Below, piece after piece: positions 61,101 through 64,000 of a stretch of DNA of 64,000 nt. The translations under genes were made by a program, and so were the position numbers. The number at the start of each line of letters is the position of its first letter. The first letter of the stretch is position 1. The notes under the pieces were generated by a model. It saw nothing but the letters and a program-made list of their open reading frames with translations. It was not told the DNA's origin and did not search any database. This DNA comes from Lepraria neglecta (Eukaryota > Ascomycota > Lecanoromycetes > Lecanorales > Stereocaulaceae): contig CM065647.1 in the NCBI GenBank assembly GCA_033220425.1, forward strand, positions 1,116,001 through 1,180,000, in the 5' to 3' direction.

Positions 61101-61822
61101 AGTTAAGCTACTACTATTAAAGGATCTAGCTATATAAGATACCTTCGACTTAATTATAGTTATTATAGATAAATTAATGAAGTATATAATTATAATACCG
61201 TTTAATAAAATCTATAAAGTAGATTAGTTAGCCTTTATACTACTCGATAAACTAATAAGAGATTATAGTATACTAAAATCGATGATATCTAATAGAGATA
61301 AATTATTTACTTCTAACTACTAGAGAACGCTTATAGTAGTAATTAGAACTAAACTTCGGGTATTAATAGTATACTATCTATAGACTAATAGATAAACTAA
61401 ACGTGCAAACCAAATAATAGAAGTATATTTAAGATATTACGTGAACTAGAAATAGAATAACTAGGTTTTACTACTTCTAATAGTATAACTAGCGTATAAT
61501 AACAAAAGGTCGAATATAACGGGATTAATACTATTCTTTACTAACTATAGAAAGAATATAAATATATTTCTAGATCTAAGGAAAGGACCTAATATAGAAA
61601 AGGCCTTAGTTAAGGTAGAAGAGCTTAAGAATTTATATAAGGATATATAAAGGTCTATTAAAAGCTTAAATAGTAAGTTAAAGGAATAGATTAATAAGAA
61701 AAGAAAGAATATTCCTTAGCTAAGAGAGAGGGGGGATAAAGTATACCTCCTAACTAAAAATATAAGAATAACGAGACTAAGTAAGAAACTAGATTATATT
61801 AAGGTTAGACTATTCTTAATTA
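58132..61822 (+). pseudogene. Element D pol relic (PR-RT-RNase H-IN)
   Basis: After the end of gag come a protease I-D-S-R box (about 58760-58780), RT with catalytic box YLNN (YLDD, both Asp lost, about 59828-59839) and RNase H (about 60300-60620). An integrase with the first Asp in IIIDF (about 61090) and a Tyr-substituted zinc domain follows. The frame runs into the second MITE at 61823 and continues at 62439. It is more heavily mutated than C. Confidence 0.85.
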
Positions 61823-62438
61823 CATCGCGCTTTCCCAAAAGATTATGTCATTAGCGTTATAGCTAGTTTTGCGCTGTCAGCAGGCCGTATAGCGATCAGG
61901 GTCTGCATCCCATATCAATTGCGGGCCGAGAAATCAGTAGGATTAGCAACTCCGGTTACTGTCAGCAACTCCAAGCTAACCAAGCAGCAACCAAAAATCA
62001 TCCCCGAAGACATGCGACCGCGCGCAATGATTACGATACTGCGACGCCGCAACTAAACCCCCAGGGTAGCTACGAACATCACCCCCGCGAGAATTTGGGC
62101 CCAATCGCACGATTCCGGGGTCTGTTTTCAGCTGGTGTTGATAGGGCTCTAGGGGAGTCGCTGCCGTCGATGGCGACGATCATAGAAAATCAACATTTTG
62201 CTTAGTCATCAATCACGTGATTCGCTGAATGCTTGCTAATCCTGCTGATCCTGCTATTAGCAAGCCGGAGTTGCTGAATACGCTGAAATCGCGCTGTTAG
62301 CGGGCGCTATTTGCTGATTACGCTGAAATTGACCCATCAGCGAGCGCTATTTGCTGATCCTGCTGATAGGCTAATTTCAGCCCTATCCGCGCGTCTAGCA
62401 AATTAGAAGTTCTTAGTAAGATTTGGGAAAGCGCGATG
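61823..62438. mobile_element. 616-bp MITE copy 2 (P1-derived)
   Basis: Same length, TIRs and orientation as copy 1; duplication ta at 61821-61822 and 62439-62440, checked against the intact site in element C (near 49133). About 94% identical to copy 1 with no indels. At most differing sites this copy has C/G where copy 1 has T/A, so it is the better-preserved one. Confidence 0.94.
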
Positions 62439-62720
62439 TAAACGGGTAAGGGGACCTATTAACTATAAACTCTAACTACTACCTAATACTAAAGTATATC
62501 CGATATTCTATATCTTACTCTTAGAGCTAGCGGACCCTAATACGCCGCTATAAGAGATATTCTATTATAATATTAAAGAAGAAACGGAGTTCAAGGTCGA
62601 GAGGATTCTAAATTAGGTCGATTAGAAATATCTAGTTAAATAGAAAGGGTACGACGATACCGAAAATACCTAGGAACTATTTAGGAATCTTATAAACTAC
62701 TAGGAACTTCTATAAGAGTT
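62439..62720 (+). pseudogene. Element D integrase end and chromodomain
   Basis: Continues pol after MITE copy 2. The chromodomain relic (E-x-E-F-K-V-E-R-I-L...YLVK-x-KGYD-D-x-ENT-x-E, about 62580-62680) has Trp codons turned to TAG. Confidence 0.8.
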
Positions 62721-63280
62721 CCGGGAGCGTTATAGAAGGAGGACCAATCGGTTCTATCTAGGAAGCTAAACTATTCGGACGAGACGTTGAATATCTAATT
62801 ATTAGGAACGCTTAGGATAGACCGCTAGTCTTCTTCTAACTCCTTAATATTCTATATCTCTCGATCTATAATCTTTCGCTTTTTATTTTCAAGATATTTA
62901 TACTACGTCTAAAGGCGTATTAGCGTAGTCTAAAGACGTATAGACTCTTCTATAGAATGAGCTAACTCTTCGCGCGTAGTTTTTAACTATAACTACGCTT
63001 CCTTTTATTCTATCTTAATATAACGTATCTTAAGAGATAATACTATAAGGTCGTATTTTCTACCGCTGCCTATATAGTTAGAATACCTATCGGATCCTAT
63101 ACCTATTAAGTACTACTTGCCGCTAGCAATATATCGGGAATACGGCCGTATCACGACTTCGGTTAGCTTACTAGCCAATACCGTTCAGCGAACAATCGGT
63201 TTATCTAAACGTTTAGTATAGTAGGGTAGTATAAAGGATAGATAGTTTCTCGGGACGAGAAATCTAGGAGGGGGAGCTAA
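62721..63280 (+). other. 3' untranslated part of element D with polypurine tract
   Basis: Non-coding, matching 1201-1760 of A in inverse orientation. The purine run aggagggggagctaa ends at 63280 directly before the LTR. Confidence 0.6.
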
Positions 63281-63711
63281 TATTATAATTAGGAAACATA
63301 ATTAGGGATATACTCAAGGAGCGTAGCGCCTGTTATAGTTCGAGTTAACGAATTAGTATCCGACTCGGATAGACCCTAAAGGCTTAGTAAGCTAAGTAAT
63401 AAGTATAGTAAGCGCAATAAGTGTAGTGCGATTAGTGCGATCAGTGCGATCAAGAATGTTTAGTATAGATTTCGTATATCTATATATACGGAGTACTACT
63501 TACTACTTGGAGTATCGTGCTTAACTTACTATTTAATTGTCTACTATATACGATAGATCTCTTAGGCTAGGCACTAAACATATATTATCTAATTATATAC
63601 TAGACCCGCTTAGTATCACTTGAAGCCTACTTTATACCCTTGTCTAGTAGCATCTCTATCCCTATTAAGAATCAATCTATAATACGATACCGGTACGTAC
63701 GGTTCGTAACA
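63281..63711 (+). repeat. 3' LTR of element D
   Basis: 431-bp partner of 55890-56320, ending in cgtaaca, then the cttcc duplication. Confidence 0.93.
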
Positions 63712-63716
63712 CTTCC

Positions 63717-64000
63717 CTAGGAGTACTATAATCTTATTAATATCTTTAACCGGAGTAAAGTAAAGGAACTACTACTATATTAGTTATATAATTATAAGAT
63801 TAAACTAGAAGCTATAAGGAAGCCTCTTTAGAGTTATTTATACCTAATATCTAGATTTAAGCTCTAAAAGGTAAAGGAGTACTTAGTTAATAACCTTAAA
63901 AAGGGCTTTATCTTACCTAGTATAGCTCTCTATATATTACTAGTCCTATTTATCTAGAAGTATAATAGAAGTCTCCGGTTTTATATTAACTATTAGAAAC
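63717..64000 (+). pseudogene. Element E, reverse-transcriptase start
   Basis: Plus-strand relic reading YLVNNLKKGFILPS and then LFI-x-KYNRSLRFYINY, the conserved start of Gypsy RT (KGFI-x-PS...KKDGSLR...DYR). It continues element E after the D insertion and runs out of the window. Confidence 0.75.

Larger units (their letters stand above)
55890..63711 (+). mobile_element. Element D: full-length chromodomain Gypsy with two nested MITEs
   Basis: 431-bp LTRs at 55890-56320 and 63281-63711 with a perfect duplication cttcc (55885-55889 and 63712-63716), inserted in element E. Order is gag, protease, RT, RNase H, integrase, chromodomain, polypurine tract. It holds two 616-bp MITEs (57516-58131 in the gag end, 61823-62438 before the chromodomain). 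Without them D is about 6.6 kb, like A and C. Confidence 0.94.

Noticed and set aside
61821-62440. Tc1/mariner-type MITE, because copy 2 is flanked by TA
   Set aside because: The sister copy and P1 are flanked by aa, and the empty site in element B confirms it; the TIR matches a Plavaka-type element.
1-64000. tRNA, rRNA or intact host genes
   Set aside because: No cloverleaf or rRNA core was recognised by eye, and every long frame is a transposon relic with RIP stops; a tRNAscan or rRNA profile search would settle this.

Overview
The window looks like a gene-free, AT-rich block of a filamentous ascomycete (Pezizomycotina) genome, built from transposons nested in one another and heavily damaged by repeat-induced point mutation (RIP). 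TpA is extremely frequent, CpA/TpG is scarce and CpG is largely kept. Nearly every recognisable frame is broken by TAG/TAA where CAG or TGG would be expected. Two 616-bp transposon copies here differ almost only by C/T and G/A changes. I see no intact host gene, rRNA, tRNA or CRISPR array. Coding regions below are relics read through RIP stops; their borders are approximate unless fixed by LTRs, TIRs or target duplications.

Layout. 1-693 is a Ty3/Gypsy fragment. 694-7442 is a full-length chromodomain Gypsy element on the minus strand (A). 7443 to about 50.4 kb is an old multigene locus: a minus-strand Plavaka-type transposase fragment (7443-8990), followed by plus-strand relics W, X, Y1, Y2 and Z separated by GC-rich arrays. 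Y1 and Y2 are SNF2-type helicases. Three elements have jumped into this locus: a 7.4-kb Gypsy with 144-bp LTRs (G2, 11390-18784, TSD attac), a 17,258-bp TIR element (P1, 25749-43006, TSD aa) and a Gypsy element C (43778-50377, TSD ctata). Next come a truncated minus-strand Gypsy (B, 50822-54860), an older Gypsy relic (E, 54861-55889 and 63717-64000), and element D (55890-63711, TSD cttcc) inserted in E. D itself carries two 616-bp MITEs (57516-58131 and 61823-62438).

The most interesting system is P1. It has a 19-bp TIR, subterminal repeats and 2-bp target duplications. A minus-strand transposase with an N-terminal C2H2-like finger and Plavaka motifs is transcribed away from a row of plus-strand genes that includes a SNF2-type ATPase present twice. 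The older locus around it repeats the plan: Plavaka-type transposase on the minus strand, SNF2 pair on the plus strand. The 616-bp MITEs share P1's TIR and about 165 bp of its right end, so they look like its non-autonomous derivatives. I infer a family of large fungal Plavaka elements that carry their own SNF2 remodeller, all now silenced by RIP.

Relative order: the Plavaka/SNF2 locus and E are oldest; then G2, P1, C and D inserted into them; then the MITEs inserted into D. G2, the MITEs, the 3' LTR of C and an 820-bp insert at 51488-52308 keep more CA/TG than their surroundings, so they are younger or partly escaped RIP.
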